A stretch of DNA of 62,252 nucleotides, taken from Micractinium sp. NFX-FRZ. Its lineage: Eukaryota > Chlorophyta > Trebouxiophyceae > Chlorellales > Chlorellaceae. Below the pieces are notes generated by a model. The model saw only the letters and a program-made list of their open reading frames with translations. It did no database searches and was not told the origin of the DNA. The translations under genes and the position numbers were made by a program. Shown piece by piece: positions 43,201 through 53,300 of this stretch. Numbering within the stretch: the stretch's first letter is position 1; each line of letters starts with the position of its first letter. Location: positions 1 to 62,252 of the forward strand of contig JAPTJF010000380.1 in the NCBI GenBank assembly GCA_029339195.1, read 5' to 3'.

Positions 43201-46200
43201 GGTGTGAGTGATGGTGAGGGCTCTTGTGCGGATGCCCCATGAACGCAGCAAGGCTCTAGATCTGCCCCGCTGCTGCCGCTTTCTCCGCCATCACCGCTGA
43301 CCTACTGCTGTGCCTGCTGTGCCTGCTGCGCCCGCAGGCGGCCACCTGTCGCACGGCTACCAAACCGACACCAAGAAGATCTCTGCCACCTCCATCTTCT
43401 TCGAGGTGCGCCGCTGCTGGTGGTGCTGTTGGGAAAGCAATTAGGTTTCACGTACATTTGTGTATGTGCTCCTGTGCGTGTGTGCCGTTCTTGCGCCACC
43501 TCCATCTTCTTCGAGGTGCGCCGCTGCTGGTGGAATGTTTTAGAAGGCAAAGGTGGTACTTTTGAGAAGGCAAAGGTGGTACTTTTGAGAAGGCAAATAC
43601 GAGTTCTGATACATGTGTGTGCGTGTGTGCCATTCTTCCGCCACCTCCATCTTCTTCGAGCGCGCTCTCTTCTACCTGGCACCCGTTCTGCTGCTCATTG
43701 CAACCTGCTGTCCTGCCTGCCCGCCTTGATCTCCGCCACCTCCATCTTCTTCGAGGTGCGCCGCTGATCAGCTTCCATTCAACAAAAGAACTACATGTAC
43801 TGTGCTCCTGTGCACTTGTGCTAGTTTCACGCCACCCTACATCTGTCTCCGATGTGCGCCCTTTGCCTGCTCTTCTGTCCCTCGCTCCAACTGCTGTTCC
43901 TGTTGGTGGGGGGTGGCGCCCCTCTGTTGAACCCGTTTTTTGTTGTTGCTGGTTGTTCTTGTCGTGGTGTGCTTGCTGCAGACCATGCCCCCCCAGCTTG
44001 GGTGCCGACATTGTACCGCTGTCCTGCTCCCCCTGGTACTGCAGACCATGCCGTACCGCCTGGACGAGTCCACCGGCCTCATTGACTACGACATGATGGA
44101 GAAGACGGCCACCCTCTTCAGGTGGGAGGCGTCGGTGCAACGGCAAGCTAAGGGTTTACTTTGTCACTTGAATGCGGGAGGAATGCACTGTAGAGTGGAT
44201 GGAAAGGGCTGGTGGTAGCCTGCAGCGCGTGCTGTGGCGAGCCGTGCGCCCTGCGCTGCCCTGCGCCCGCCCGCCCGCCTGGTGTGCTCTCCCTTCCTCC
44301 CTCCCTGCTGCCGCCCGCGGGTCCAAGCGGATTGTGGCGGGCGCCCCTGCCCACTCCCTCTCCTCCCGCTGGCTCACCTTGTCACCTCCCTCCCTCCCTC
44401 CCTCCCTCTCTCCAGTATTTGCTGTTGCCCCCGCAGGTCTAAGCTGACTGTTGCGGGTGCCTCCGCCCCCCTCCCTCCTCCTCCCACTTGCCCACCTTCC
44501 CTCCCTCCCTCCCTCCTGCCCCCTCCCACTCCCATTGCCGCAGGCCCAAGCTGATTGTGGCGGGCGCCTCCGCCTACACCCGGCACTACGACTACCCCCG
44601 CATGCGCGCCGTGGCAGGTCTGTGTGTGTGTGGGGGGGGGGGGGGGGGGCGGGCTGCACCTATCACCGTGCTCCCTGTTGTTCTGCCCGCACTGATTGTG
44701 GGATGAGCCAGCACACAGCACCACGCGGCCCCGTTTCCCTCCCTAAGACTTGCTGCCATGCTGTTGTCCCCCTTGTCTCCCGCATCTCTGCAGACAAGCA
44801 CAACTCCGTGCTGCTGGCCGACATGGCACACATCTCGGGCCTGGTGGCCGCCGGCATCGTGCCCTCCCCCTTTGACTATGCCGATGTGGTGACCACCACC
44901 ACCCACAAGTCGCTGCGCGGCCCCCGCGGTGCGATGATTTTCTACCGCAAGGGGCAGAAGGTGAGGGGGTGGCTGCTTTCGTGTCCGTGTGTGTCTGGGG
45001 ATCTTCAACCGCAAGGGCCAGAAGGTGTGTGAGGGTGGGGTGGGGGGCGCTTGTTGTTGGCTGTGTGATGTGTGGCTTACATAATGTGACTGGAGCGCCC
45101 GCCTGCTCTGCCGCACCCAGGAGGGCCCCATCACACCTCTGCCTCGTTCACATTTTTGCCGTTTTCACATTGTTGCCTGCAGGGGACCGACAAAAAGGGC
45201 AACCAGATCATGTACATGCACTGTAGGCCGCCCCTGTTACTGTCGTCAAAACCTTGTGTTCACCTCCTATCCTGCCTGCAGGGCACCGACAAGAAGGGCA
45301 ACCCGATCATGTACGACCTGGAGGGACCCATCAACTTCTCCGTCTTCCCCGGACTCCAGGCACGCACTGTGCTGCCGCCCGCTGTGCACGCTGTGGTCCC
45401 GCCCGCTGTGCACGCTGTGCCTGTTGACTTGGCCCTAGCCAACCATTATTGACATGCTCTCTCATCCGGCGAGGCTTCTGGCCCAGCGCTCTGGCTGCGC
45501 TGCCGTGCTGTTGGGAGTGCATCCCGCTCCGTGCGCTGCGTTACGGGGGGGTGCGGAGCCGTGCACGCGCCTGCTTGCGCCCCGCTCGCCCCTGGCTACG
45601 CGGCACCAGCAGCACCAGCGCCTGCCTCTTCCCAACCTTCTGTTCTCCTGTACAACCCATACCCACCTGCCGTGCAGGGCGGCCCGCACAACCACACCAT
45701 CTCCGGCCTGGCGTGCGCGCTGAAGCAGGCAGCCACTGCTGAGTTCAAGGCCTACCAGGAGCAGGTGAGGCTGGCTTGCTTTGCAGTACTGTCATCACTG
45801 CCCCATCACGCATGCTGCCTGCCCTGCTGGTTCGAAGATAGAAAGATCTCGCGGAGCTTCTCCCGGGCCCTTGCCTCGCACCTCATCTCTGCTCCTTTCG
45901 TGTCATGACATGCCTGCTGTGGTCCCTCCCCCCGCTCCCGCCTCGCTGGTGCTGTTTTCGTGTCATGACGTGCCTGCTGCGGTCCCTCCCTCCCCGCCCC
46001 ATGCCGCAGGTCCTGCGCAACTCCCAGGCCCTGGCCAACGGCCTCGCCTCCCGCGGCTTCTCCCTCGTCTCCGGCGGCACCGACAACCACATCGTGCTCA
46101 CCGACCTGCGCCCCAAGGCAAGAGGGCCTCGCCACTCGCATAAGCCTTTGTGTGTGTGTGTGTGTGTGTTTAGGTGTGTGTGCTGATCTCACATTGCTGG

Positions 46201-47400
46201 TTGTCTGATTGCTTCATGGGTATGCAAGCGGCAACGAAAGACCGTGCAGCGCTGCCCCCCTCCCTTCCTCGCGGCTTCCTCACCTGCCCGCCCTCCTCCT
46301 CCCGCTTTCCCTGCAGGGCGTGGACGGCTCCCGCGTGGAGCGCATCCTCGAGCTGGCCCACATCGCTGCCAACAAGAACACCGTGCCCGGTGACGTGTCG
46401 GCCATGGTGCCCGGCGGCCTGCGCATGGGCTCCCCCGCCCTCACATCCCGCGGCTTTGTGGAGACCGACTTTGAGAAGGTGGCGGAGTTTGTGGACAGGT
46501 GAGTGAGGCTGGTGGCCTGTTTGAATTATTTGGGGGCGGTGCACGGCTTGGGCGAGGTAGGGGGCGCGTGGAGTACAGGCCTTTGTTTTGGACAGAGGAG
46601 CCCTCGTGTTGGTGTTCTGATTATTGTTCTGTGTATCCTCGCAATGCGTCGCACTGCATCTCCTCCCGTTCTGCGCTGCCAGGTGCCGCCGACCCGAAGA
46701 AGGCCAGCTTGTCCTTCTTCCCTTCTTCTGACACTGGTGCCTGCCAACCTTCCTGTTCCAGCCGTGGGCCCCTCTTTGTATTCGCCCCCATGCCGCAGGG
46801 CGGTGCAGACTGCTGCCAAGCAGGCCAGTCTTTCCTTCTTCTCTTCTTCTGGTACCAACCTGCCCTTTCGTCTGTGCCCCCCTCTCTGCATCCGCCCCGG
46901 TTGCTGCAGGGCGGTGCAGATTGCTGCCGACCTGAAGAAGGCCAGCGGCCCCAAGCTCAAGGACTTCCGGGAGGCGCTGGAGGCGGGGGAGCCGGAGGCG
47001 CTGGGCGCGCTGCGCGGCGAGGTGGAGGACTTTGCCAAGCAGGTGGGCTCAATTTTATATGCTTGCTCCAGCTCTGAATGTGGATGTGGACTTGAAGCGC
47101 CTGGGTGGGGTGGTGCCTGAGCGGGATGCCGGGCGTGCTGCACTCCTGAGGCGGGTTGGGCGCTGGGCCGGGGTGCGCGCCAGTTGGAGGATGTTGCCAG
47201 GCAGGCGGCTGAGTTTACATGAGATTGTAAAACAATCTATGCGGTTTGTGCTTGAACATGTCCATGGCCTGCCTGCCCTCTCTTGCCTTCCTGTTTGCCT
47301 CTTGCCCACCTGCCCACCTCTCACCTCGCCGTGCTCTCCGTCCCTGCTGCAGTTCCCCACTGTCGGCTTTGAGAAGGCTTCCATGCGGTACAAGAACTAA
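40267..47400 (+). CDS. serine hydroxymethyltransferase, mitochondrial-type, 17 exons, 519 aa
   Basis: PLP enzyme converting serine and tetrahydrofolate to glycine and methylene-THF; the mitochondrial form works with glycine decarboxylase in photorespiration. Exons: 40267-40326, 40408-40437, 40526-40588, 41358-41508, 42066-42154, 42552-42638, 42869-42926, 43338-43405, 44045-44121, 44544-44617, 44794-44960, 45282-45359, 45678-45764, 46010-46117, 46317-46498, 46910-47042, 47353-47400. The N terminus ([20 protein letters not shown]) is Arg/Ser/Leu-rich like a mitochondrial presequence. Family marks: [61 protein letters not shown] (PLP Lys about 291), [30 protein letters not shown]. Introns after exons 6, 12 and 14 have GC donors because the conserved protein leaves no GT option. 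Many introns hold exon-edge copies. Confidence 0.96.
41190..41225 (+). repeat. upstream copy of the SHMT exon 4 acceptor edge
   Basis: ATGCAG then GGCCCAAGGCGCTGAACGCC copies the real exon 4 start (TGGCCCAAGGTGCTCAATGCC at 41358). A similar copy of the exon 5 start (GTGATGACCCGCATGTACAG) lies at 41949, before the true exon at 42066, and a copy of exon 6 (AAGCGCGCCCTGGCGGCGTT) lies at 42450, before the true exon at 42552. Confidence 0.8.
43376..43768 (+). repeat. four copies of the SHMT exon 8 donor edge
   Basis: GCCACCTCCATCTTCTTCGA (SATSIFFE), mostly followed by GGTGCGCCGCTG, occurs at about 43385 (real), 43494, 43640 and 43735. Three of the four keep the GAG^GTGCGC donor, so three later alternative donors exist in the intron. 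In-frame stops or frame changes mean only the first gives the conserved protein. Confidence 0.85.
44320..44575 (+). repeat. two copies of the SHMT exon 10 acceptor edge
   Basis: The coding string for [10 protein letters not shown] is preceded by two relatives: near 44324 ([10 protein letters not shown]) and near 44437 ([10 protein letters not shown]), before the real exon at 44544. The gaps are CT-rich (CCCT)n. Confidence 0.85.
44632..44649. repeat. 18-nt poly-G run in an SHMT intron
   Basis: A run of 18 G follows TGTGTGTGTGT just after the exon 10 donor. A second run of 14 G lies at 52618-52631 in the AMT gene. Such runs are prone to length errors in sequencing. Confidence 0.9.
45001..45300 (+). 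repeat. copies of SHMT exon 11 end and exon 12 start in one intron
   Basis: AACCGCAAGGGCCAGAAGGTG at about 45009 copies the exon 11 donor edge (44950-44962). GGGACCGACAAAAAGGGCAA at about 45182 copies the exon 12 acceptor edge (45282), reading [11 protein letters not shown]. Confidence 0.8.
46675..46935 (+). repeat. copies of the SHMT exon 16 start
   Basis: Near 46680 the string GCCGCCGACCCGAAGAAGGC, and near 46796 the string CAGGGCGGTGCAGACTGCTG, echo the true exon 16 (46910 onward, [12 protein letters not shown]). Confidence 0.7.
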
Positions 47401-48117
47401 GCTGCTGAGGCGGTACTGCTGAGGCAGTACATGGCCTGGTTCTAGAGCTGAGCTGGGCTCAGCACTGTTCAGCTGGGCATGCGGGCGCCGCCGCCCCCCA
47501 CCGGCCTTGGCAGCTCTCCACCCCGGTGTGTGTGCGCTGCCCAGTAGCTGCGAGCATGCCAGCCCACGCCCCGCCCCGCCCCGCCCCGCACCCCATGACA
47601 TTCCACCATCGCGCGCCCCCGTTTCCTGCTCCCCACTCCCATTTTATTCGGGATATTTTTCTGCTCCGCTGCCCCCCCTGCTGCACGTGCACGCCGGCGG
47701 CGTGGCTGCCGCCTGCCCGCTGGCGCCACGCAAGCGCTCGCCTGGCGCTTCTTGCCTCCCATTCTTCCCCATCTTCACCTATGTCTGCGCTCATCAGAGA
47801 AACCTCCCCGCCTCGCTCCCTCCCCTCCCAACGACACGCCCCGCTCGCTCCTGTTCCCACACTGTCCCCTCTGCTTTGTCTGCTGAGTTGCCCCCCCCCC
47901 ACGCGCACACACAAATGACTGCATACTGCAATGCACAACGTACCGGATAGGAGAGAAGGGTGAGGGACCTAGTCCTTGGGAACTTGGACACCGCCTTGGA
48001 GGCAGGCACAGCGTGGGGGGCGCTGGCTGCGCAGGCGGGACGGGCGGTACCCCTTGGCGGGGAGCGGCTGCCCCTGTTCGCGTGTCGTCATGTTCCGAAT
48101 CATTGTTGGGCCATAAC
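47401..48117. other. SHMT 3' flank and upstream region of the WW-protein gene
   Basis: Genes on either side run in the same direction. The first ~60 bp contain two copies of a GCTGAGGC(G/A) motif just after the SHMT stop. The middle is C/T-rich, and the end (about 47990-48110) is a plausible short promoter. No exon was found. Confidence 0.5.
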
Positions 48118-49920
48118 ATGATGATCAGTTTGCGGGTGGCACTCTGGGCGTGCTGCCTGGCGAGCGGGCTTCTGCGCAGCACGCTTGCAGAGGAAGCGGT
48201 GGCGCAGGCTCAAGCGGAGGCTCAAGAGGAAGCGCAGCTAACGCCGCCAGCCCTTCCGCCCGACCTGCCGCCTGTGGACTCGCGGTGAGCTACGCCGGCA
48301 GGCCTCCTCCCAGCGTCGGAGGCGGCGCCGCTGCCGCCCCCAGGCCATCCCAGCAAGTGCACCACGCTGTGCACTTCCCATCTTATTTTTGCGCGCAGCT
48401 GGGAATATTACAACACGGTGACTGGCAGCAAGCAGGCGGAGTCACCAGGTGCGCCACGTGCTTGCCGGTGCCGCTTGCCGGCCCAGCACCCATGTGAAGG
48501 CGGAAGCGCATTCAGCGGCCGGCAAGATCAAGCAACCCAACCCAAGCAGGAACGTAACAGCCATTGCGTGTACAGCACAGCGACAGCTGCTTGACAACGA
48601 AGCTGTCGGCAGTTCGCAAAGAGCTTCCGCCCGCGTTGCCCCACCCCTGCCGCCCACCCCTGCTCCCTCTTTGGTCCGCTCCTCATCACTTTCCCATGCC
48701 TCTGCCCCCTGCCCCGCCCTTGTGCCCAGGTGGAAACGTGCCGTACATCCACCCAGCCACAGGAGAGAGGTTCTGGATCAGCGCGCAGGGCCATTGGGCC
48801 AAGGGGGTGCCCCAGGCAAGCACCCAGCGGGATCGAGGGGAGATTGGGAGGGGCGGGATGACGCCGCACGGCGCGAGCCCGCGGCTCTACCGCCCTCCTG
48901 CTGCTGCTGCTGCTGCTGTGCTGCTGCTGCTGCTGCTGCCGCTGCTGCTGCCCATGGCCAGCTGCTGCTGCTGCCACGTCTGCTGCCGCTGCCGCCGCCC
49001 TCCTGCTGCTGCTGCTGCTTCTGCTGCAGTTGCTGCTGCGCATGGTCAGCGGTTGCTGCTGCTGCTTCTGCTGCAGTTGCTGCTGCGCATGGTCAGCGGT
49101 TGCTGCTGCTGCCCACTGCTGTTGCCACTGCCGCTGCCGCCGCCCTGCCACCGCTGCTCCCTCTGCTTCTGGCTGCTGCTGTCTCTTCTGACTGGCTCTG
49201 TGTCTGGCTCTGCTGCCACCGCTGAGCCCCGGCGCCATCTGCCTGCCCCCAAGCCTTGCTCCCGCTGCCGCCGCCGCTGCTGCCTTTGTCCTCCAGGACT
49301 GGACGATGCTCTGGCTGGAGTTGGGAGGAGGGGGCAGCTCGCCACGGTACTACTACTACAATCAGGAGACCAAAGCGACGTCTTGGGACAAGCCTGTGGA
49401 CCTCGGTGAGAGGGGTGTGTTTGACGGCAGGGGTGCAGGTCCGTTCTTGAATGGTATGCGTGCAGGTCCGGGCCGAGGTGCTGGCACGGCGCGCACGCAG
49501 ATGCGGGCCGGGCCGCGGGTGGGGATGGTGGTGGCAGAGCAGAGATTGCGGTGCAGTGGGGCATGGGGCCTCAGTAGAGGCCAGGTGCTGGCATCGAACA
49601 GCTGCAGGGCGCACGGTCGACGAACGGTCACGGGTGGCGTCAGGCAGGGAGATCTGCTGGCACACTGCTCCGCATCCCCGCTCGCACCCACTCACGCGCA
49701 CCTGCTGTGCTCCCTGCATGCAGGCTGGATCCGGATGCTGGCCGTCGACCACGGGGAGGAGGGCGGCGACAGCGGGGGCAGCAGCGGGGGCAGCGGTGGT
49801 GGTGAGCGCGGGGCGGGGGGAACGGAAGCTCCAGCTCCAGACGGCTCCTTATTAGGCGGCGGTGACAGCACCATGCCTGTGGGTGAACAGGAGGTGAACG
49901 ATGTTAGCGCTGAATCCTGA
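48118..49920 (+). CDS. secreted WW-domain-containing protein, 5 exons, 202 aa
   Basis: Exons: 48118-48284, 48399-48448, 48730-48815, 49297-49405, 49724-49920; phases agree. The N terminus MMISLRVALWACCLASGLL is a good signal peptide, probably cut near TLAEEA. An acidic Gln/Glu/Ala/Pro segment follows. Exons 2-3 give WEYYNTVTGSKQ and then YIHPATGERFW, resembling halves of a WW fold. Exon 4 (DWTMLWLEL...RYYYYNQETKATSWDKP) is a WW-like domain with the Tyr cluster, the second Trp and the terminal Pro. The C terminus is Gly/Ser/Glu-rich and disordered. WW domains bind proline-rich peptides; the protein's own Pro segment (LTPPALPPDLPP) could be a ligand. Intron 3 has either a GC donor (CAG^GCAAGC) or a GT donor four codons earlier. 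Function unknown. Confidence 0.7.
48893..49170. repeat. CTG-rich tract with a tandemly duplicated unit in the WW-gene intron
   Basis: Runs of CTG triplets are broken by GCCGCTGCC. The unit TTCTGCTGCAGTTGCTGCTG plus CGCATGGTCAGCGGTTGCTG appears twice (about 49018 and 49067). On RNA this could form CUG hairpins. It is intronic in the model given. Confidence 0.8.
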
Positions 49921-50351
49921 CGCCTGAGCGATTGTAATGCGGTGTGCGAGAGGGGACGAGCGGGGGGGCGGAGGCGTGGACGGACGCCAATCCAATTGCT
50001 GACTGGACGCGGCCCAAGATTTTGGACATACTCAAATCCCAGCTGCTACTTGGACGAGGGAACATAACAGCGGCGCTCAAGTCCTTTGACGTGGAAAACA
50101 TCAGTCGGGCGGCGCCTAATTGGTGCAAGAGGCACACCGGCGGCGCTGAAGGCTTGCAGGCCAGTCCGGGCTCCCTGCATGTCTTCGCATTCTCAAATTC
50201 GATCGGCTGGCGTCAGAGCGCGCCCTGGCTGCCAGAGGGTGGGTAGCGCGCACGTGCAATGTGGGCCCTGAACTGCCTCGCACGGCCCACCCCTCCCTTG
50301 TCCGCCCCCAGCAGGCTGTTCGGCGAGCAGATACGGGGCACTGGGGGCGCC
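49921..50351. promoter_or_regulatory. short intergenic region before AMT
   Basis: Between the WW-protein stop and the ammonium transporter start there are 431 bp, which must hold one 3' end and the AMT promoter/5' UTR. TGTAA at 49934-49938 matches the green-algal poly(A) signal but lies only about 14 bp after the stop. An open frame of 100 codons (49944-50246) has no recognisable domain and is more likely leader sequence. Confidence 0.4.
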
Positions 50352-53300
50352 ATGGAGGGCCTGACCGGTAGAACGCTCTCAGCAGTGGCAGGCGGCACCG
50401 CCGGTGGCAACGCCACCGCCGCCCCCGCCGCTTTGGATGTCGCCACCCTGCCTGCCATGCTGGAGGCTTCTCTCACCGACATGTGGCGTGAGTGGGCGCT
50501 TATGGGAGCACAGGGCCAGCATGGGGCGGCTCCCAGCAGGCGGCGGGGCGGCGTTCGCGCGTTTCGGGCTCTGACCGCGAGGCGGGCAGTCCTGCTGAGC
50601 GGCGCCGCCGCCACGTACACTCACACCACCCTGTAGACCCCGCGTTCACCCCATGCCCCCTTCACTGCCCAACCATGCACCCGCAGTCCTGTTCTGTGGC
50701 TACCTCGTCTTCTTTCAGCAGGTGGGCGACCGCGGGGGCCCGGCGTTGGGCGGGTGGCTGGTGTGGGTGCTGAAGTGGCGGGCGGCACCTCCCGCTATCC
50801 ACAGGCCTGCGGGCGGCACGGCCTGGGAGCAGCACCCAACAAAGGGGGCGGCCTGGAGGATCCGGCGGGCAGCTGGGTGCACGCGAGTTTAGGGCACACT
50901 CCCGCCAGCACGGTCCAGTGAGCTCCGCCAGTCCGGCCAGTCCGGCCGGTCCGTTCCAGCGGCGGCGGCGGGGCGCGTGTGTGTGCGCGGGCATCAAGCA
51001 GCGGCACAGCGCCTGCCCAGCTTCACCCCCCTGCGCTCTCACCCAAATCTCACTCCCACTCCCACCATACACACACACACACTGTGTCCACCTCCTCGTC
51101 ACAACCGCTGGGCGTCATTCCCCCACTTTCTCCCATGCCCCCTCCTCCCCTTTGCAAAAAGTCCGGCGTTGCGCTGCGGCCGCCAGGCAGCACTTCCCAT
51201 CAATTTGTGTGGTCCTTTCCTTGACCACAGCGCTGCATTGCAGCGCATCTTCTTTCTCATAGCGGGGCGCCATTGCTCTTCCTGATTCCTGGTCGCTCGT
51301 CATGTGCTGCAGCACAGCTTTGCGCTGCCGTGGGCAGGCAGGATGCGCAGCTCCTTCCAGCCACCTCAGTTGCCAGTAGCTGCTGGCCCCTGCAGTGCGG
51401 CGCTGCGCCGCTGAAGGCGGGCGCCGAGCGGCGACGTCCTTGTTCCTGCTGACTGACCTTCACGCACAGTAGAATGGTGAAGGCAAATTGAGCACAACAT
51501 GCTCACCATCACTTGCACACATGATGCACCTGCCGCCCTGCAGTGCGGCTTTGCGCTGCTGGAGGCCGGCAGCGTGCGGGCCAAGAATGTGAGGAACATA
51601 CTGCTCAAAAACGTGATCGACGCGTGCGTGGCGGGTGAGACCTCCTGCCCCTTTTCTTTTTGTTTGTACATACTCTTTTATTTTGGTACATATATACTCA
51701 TACCGCGCACCCGCCCTCCCTGCAGTGCGCCTGTTGGGGGAGCTGTCCTGCCTCACATGCTTGCATTCGCTTGCATGCATTCACTTCAGTTCCTGGCATG
51801 TACCGCCCACCCAGCACTGCCCCAGCCCCAATCCCACCCTTCCTAACGCCCCCCCTACAGTGTTCATGCTGTGAGCGCTGTGCCCACTCGCTCGCTTGCA
51901 CCCACTTGCTTGTGTGCACTTGCTTCGCTCACTGGCTTGCATCGACACCCCCCACCCGAACCCTCCCCCACCTCCCCCCCTGCAGTGCTCATGTGGTGGG
52001 CGGTGGGGGCCGCCCTGGAGGGGGTAGCCTCATGCAATGGCAACGCCTTTATCGGGACTGACGGCTTCTTCCTGTCAGGAGGCATAGCAGCCAGTGAGTA
52101 ATTCCTTTTGTGGGTGGGTGGGCGGGCGGGCGGACCTTTGGGGTGCCGCACTTGCAAGGGTGCCAGGCCATGCCCCAGACCCGGCGGGCGGGCGGGAGTG
52201 CGGCGCCTCAGAACACGCCGCCACACATTCCTTTAATGTTACGCTCTTATTTGTCCCCCGCAGGCCCCACCTACCTCTCCCGCTGGTTCTTTGGCTGGGC
52301 CTTCTCAGCCACGGCCTCCACCCTGGTGAGCGGCGCGGTGGCGGAGCGCCTCCGCTTCCGCTCCTACATCGCCTACACCTTCCTCATCACAGGACTGGGT
52401 GAGTGGGAGCGCGGCACGGTCTATTACTGCAGTTTAATGGGTGGGAGGTGGGGCTCCTACATCGCCTACACCTTCCTCATCACAGGCCTGGGTGAGCAAA
52501 GAGGGAAAAACAGGGTGGGTGGGTGAGCCGCAGCGTGGTGCCTTCTCAACTTTTTAGCGTGTAGGGGGTGGGGCTCCTACATCGCCTACACCTTCCTCAT
52601 CACCGGACTGGGTGAGAGGGGGGGGGGGGGGCGCAGCATGGTTCATCAACTGAAGCTTAGAGTGTGGAATTTAGGGCAAGTGTGTGGGGGCGGGGCTCTT
52701 GGATCGCCTGCACCTTCCTCATCACCCAGCCTGGGTGAGCACAGAGGGAAAAAGGTGGTCTGTGAGCCGCAGCACTGACATTTAATTTGTCAGAGCGGTG
52801 GGCTCTTGTATTGCCTGCACCTTTCCCATGACCGGCCTGGGTGAGTGCTGCAGCGCGGCGCGGTTCATCAGCTGACTTGTGGTGTGTGGGGTGAGGAGTG
52901 AGGAGGGGCGCAGCGCCTCCGCCTCCGCTCCTACATCGCCTGCACCGTCCCGTGTGCACGAATTTTGATGGCTGCCTGTCGCCCGCACTCCCCCCTTCCC
53001 AACCCCCATACAACCCCGCTCCCTCTCCCGCAGTCTACCCCGTGGCCGCGCACTGGGTGTGGTCCCCCGACGGCTGGCTGTCGCCGACCCGCACCGACTG
53101 CGCCACCGGGGAGCGCACCCTCACCTTCCCGGGCACAGTGGGCCTCATCGACTTCTCAGGCAGCGGTGAGCTTACCCTTGCCCTTGGCCTTGACCTTGAG
53201 GGTGGGGTGGGGTGGGGCGGGGCGGGCCGGGGCGGGGCGGGGCGGGGGCCGATGTAGGTGCAGTGAAGTGGGGAACACACACCGCCGCCGCCCGCCAGCT

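Noticed and set aside
49944..50246. 100-codon plus-strand frame just before AMT
   Set aside because: No domain; it sits where the AMT 5' UTR and promoter should be. It could be an upstream ORF but there is no evidence for it.
52618..52631. poly-G run as an assembly gap or biological signal
   Set aside because: It is too short to interpret; similar runs occur in other introns and are probably slippage-prone simple sequence.
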